From NCBI GenBank assembly GCA_002245135.1, contig NGBS01001166.1, positions 124,001 to 188,000 of the forward strand: 64,000 bases of DNA, written 5' to 3'. This document shows, in pieces, positions 62,241 through 64,000 of the stretch. Source of the DNA: Proteromonas lacertae. Taxonomy: Eukaryota > Sar > Bigyra > Opalinata > Proteromonadidae. The notes under the pieces were generated by a model, which did not search any database, was not told the DNA's origin, and saw only the letters and a program-made list of their open reading frames with translations. The translations under genes and the position numbers were made by a program. Each line of letters starts with the position of its first letter. The stretch's first letter is position 1.

Positions 62241-63160
62241 TTATTTAGTTTTTTTCTTTTGTTTTATTTCTTCATATGTTTTACCTTCTGATTTACTTTC
62301 TCTCTTATATTCATCAGAAGTTTGTATAGATTTTAATTGTTTCTTGGTCTTCGTTGGTTTTAAATCTTCTTTCGTCATTCCTATTGCTGCTAACGCCTCT
62401 TCATCAACTTCCATCAACCTTTCATCATTTATTTCTTTACTTTCTTCTTTTGGTTTTGATGGTTTTAAATCTTCTTTCGTCATTCCTATTGCTGCTAACG
62501 CCTCTTCATCAACTTCATCAACTTCATCATTTATTTCTTTACTTTCTTCTTTTGGTTTTGATGGTTTTAAATCTTCTTTCGTCATTCCTATTGCTGCTAA
62601 CGCTTCTTCATCTGGTTCTTTAAATATGTATTCATCAAGAACAGATTTCTTCTTTTTATCTCCATTGACTGGCTTTGTAAAATTTTCCATTGCATTCTTT
62701 TCTATTGTATTACAAATAGGAGCTATTTCTATTTCTATTTTCTTTAAAGCTTCAATAAATTCCGAGTGGTATAATTTTGATTCTTCATTACTGACATTAT
62801 TAAATTTCAACTCAAGATTATTTAAATCATCTCTCAATTTACTATTTTGGGTTTGTATTTTTTTTATACTTTGTAATCTCCTTACATTTTGTTTTATCAG
62901 TGATTCATATAATGACTTTGATTGTAAATCACTTGATAAATATAAAATTTTCAGTTTAGCACAATTACTGTTTATTGAGTTTGTCCTATTATAAATATTA
63001 TTTCAATATACCTTAAATTAAACATTTTATCTATTGTATTAAGGCAGTCACGAATTCTTGTACTTTCTAAAAATAATTAAATTCATATACCCATTATAAG
63101 ATTCAGAAAGACGAAAAGAAATATTGTTGAAACGGCTAGTATCTTTAACTGTAAAATACT
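62241..63160 (-). CDS. Tandem-repeat coiled-coil protein
   Basis: The exons 63160-about 63100, 63060-63015 and about 62990-62241 are consistent with one gene; its initiator is not resolved. The N-terminal half is coiled coil (LKILYLSSDLQSKSLYESLIKQ…NLELKFNNVSNEE). The C-terminal half has three near-identical copies of VDEEALAAIGMTKEDLKP(S/T)K at about 62560, 62470 and 62390. The repeats are also nearly identical in DNA, so they arose recently or are homogenised. A Lys-rich tail follows. Function not recognised. Confidence 0.6.
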
Positions 63161-63184
63161 CAAAACAAAAGTAATAATAACTAA

Positions 63185-64000
63185 TTAAGCTTTATAAATT
63201 TTATATATTGAGTTGATTATATCATCTGCAAGTGTTGAACAATCAAATTCATTAAAAGCTAGTAATTGTGCTTTGCAAATCATTGAACAAGCTAGGTAAC
63301 ATGCTGACATATATCCATATTCATTTCTAATGCATTTTATAAGCAATATAAATAATTATACACTTCTTCAACATAATTTCTGTCAGTGATTTGACTAAAG
63401 AATCCAATCATTCCAGCCAAAATATCTCCTTGACCTCCACATCTGCGGGGTGATTTTTCTGAGGTGAAACAAACTGTATGTTTGCCATTTGTTATAATAT
63501 CTTGAGCTCCTTTCAATACAATTGTAATATTATTCAATCTAATGACATATATATATATATATATATATATATCAATTACTACTATTATACCTTTTTGATA
63601 GTTTTTCTACTTTTTCAATTGATTTCTCTTTTTCTAATCCATAAGGAATATCTTCATGATAATAACTTTCATATATTCTCTTAAATTCATTGAAATTGGG
63701 TGTTAAAATAAACTTTGAATAATCTTTTACTATATTCTCATCACATGAAAGATAGAATAATGCATCTCCATCTAAAACAATTGGTATATTCACTTTCTTG
63801 ATATTTGATATAACAGTATTAATCATTTGTGGTATTATATCTTGTCTACCTAGACCTGGTCCTATTACTACTGAATTAGCTCTTTTAAAATCAAATGAAT
63901 CACTATTATATTCATTATTATAATAAGCTTATACTAATGTTTATCATTATCCCATTGTGGAATTACTATCAATTCAGGATGATATGATTTAATTGGAATG
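63185..64000 (-). CDS. NAXD: ADP/ATP-dependent NAD(P)HX dehydratase (partial at window edge)
   Basis: Metabolite-repair enzyme converting damaged, hydrated NAD(P)H back to NAD(P)H. The N-terminal end lies beyond the window. Visible family motifs: VVIGPGLGRQD (nucleotide-binding loop), PIVLDGDALFYL, ILTPNFNEFKRIY, IVLKGAQDIIT and SPRRCGGQGDILAGMI (the catalytic GxGDxLAG loop). Introns: about 32 nt near 63930, a (TA)n one at about 63544-63590 and about 33 nt near 63327. Ends …DDIINSIYKIYKA at 63185. The C-terminal alpha-helical part (SACYLACSMICKAQLLAF) matches the family. Confidence 0.88.

Overview
The window is nuclear DNA of a unicellular eukaryote with an AT-rich, gene-dense genome. The genes use the standard code (TAA, TAG and TGA all act as stops). 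They are split by very short GT-AG introns, mostly 20-60 nt and some as short as about 19 nt, many of which are little more than (TA)n or (TAA)n microsatellites. The gene set (alpha- and beta-tubulin, an OFD1-like LisH protein, CHORD-like and EF-hand proteins) suggests a lineage able to build centrioles or cilia. A mitochondrial methylmalonyl-CoA mutase chaperone shows B12-dependent propionate metabolism. I cannot name the lineage from this window.

Left part (1-14.5 kb): a coiled-coil gene fragment; an IQ/EF-hand/C2H2 protein; a PP2A B56 regulatory subunit; a PDZ-ankyrin protein ending in a dual-specificity phosphatase domain whose catalytic Cys is Ser; an AAAP amino-acid transporter; a secreted acid-sphingomyelinase-like phosphodiesterase; and a very long acidic repeat protein.

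Centre (14.5-28.2 kb): the remarkable region. Two arms of about 4.05 kb (14539-18593 and 24172-28226) form an apparently perfect inverted duplication about centre 21382.5. Each arm carries a complete intron-containing S-adenosylmethionine synthetase gene, an unrecognised host-like gene, and the end of a GC-richer virus-like element. The 5.6 kb unique spacer holds the capsid-type module of that element (a probable double-jelly-roll major capsid protein, a possible penton-like protein and several unknown ORFs). It also holds a 605-bp foldback MITE with TG...CA ends and a 5-bp target duplication. No polymerase, integrase or ATPase gene of the element is visible, so it is incomplete. Its inverted ends probably mediated the duplication of the flanking host DNA.

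Right part (28.2-64 kb): compact host genes, often in divergent pairs 50-130 bp apart. They include a long coiled-coil protein, RhoGAP, a pseudokinase-LRR protein ending in a CaaX box, DCAF1/VprBP, an OFD1-like protein, an EF-hand protein, REEP/HVA22, an SLC35-type transporter, a Rad60/NIP45-like SUMO-like protein, acylaminoacyl peptidase, a head-to-head alpha/beta tubulin pair, a secreted EGF-like protein, syntaxin 5, a Frizzled-CRD-like surface protein, MMAA, TEX10/Ipi1, a small conserved protein, a CHORD-like protein, a tandem-repeat protein and NAD(P)HX dehydratase. Several conserved host genes carry single-base frame disruptions, most simply explained by residual long-read assembly indels.
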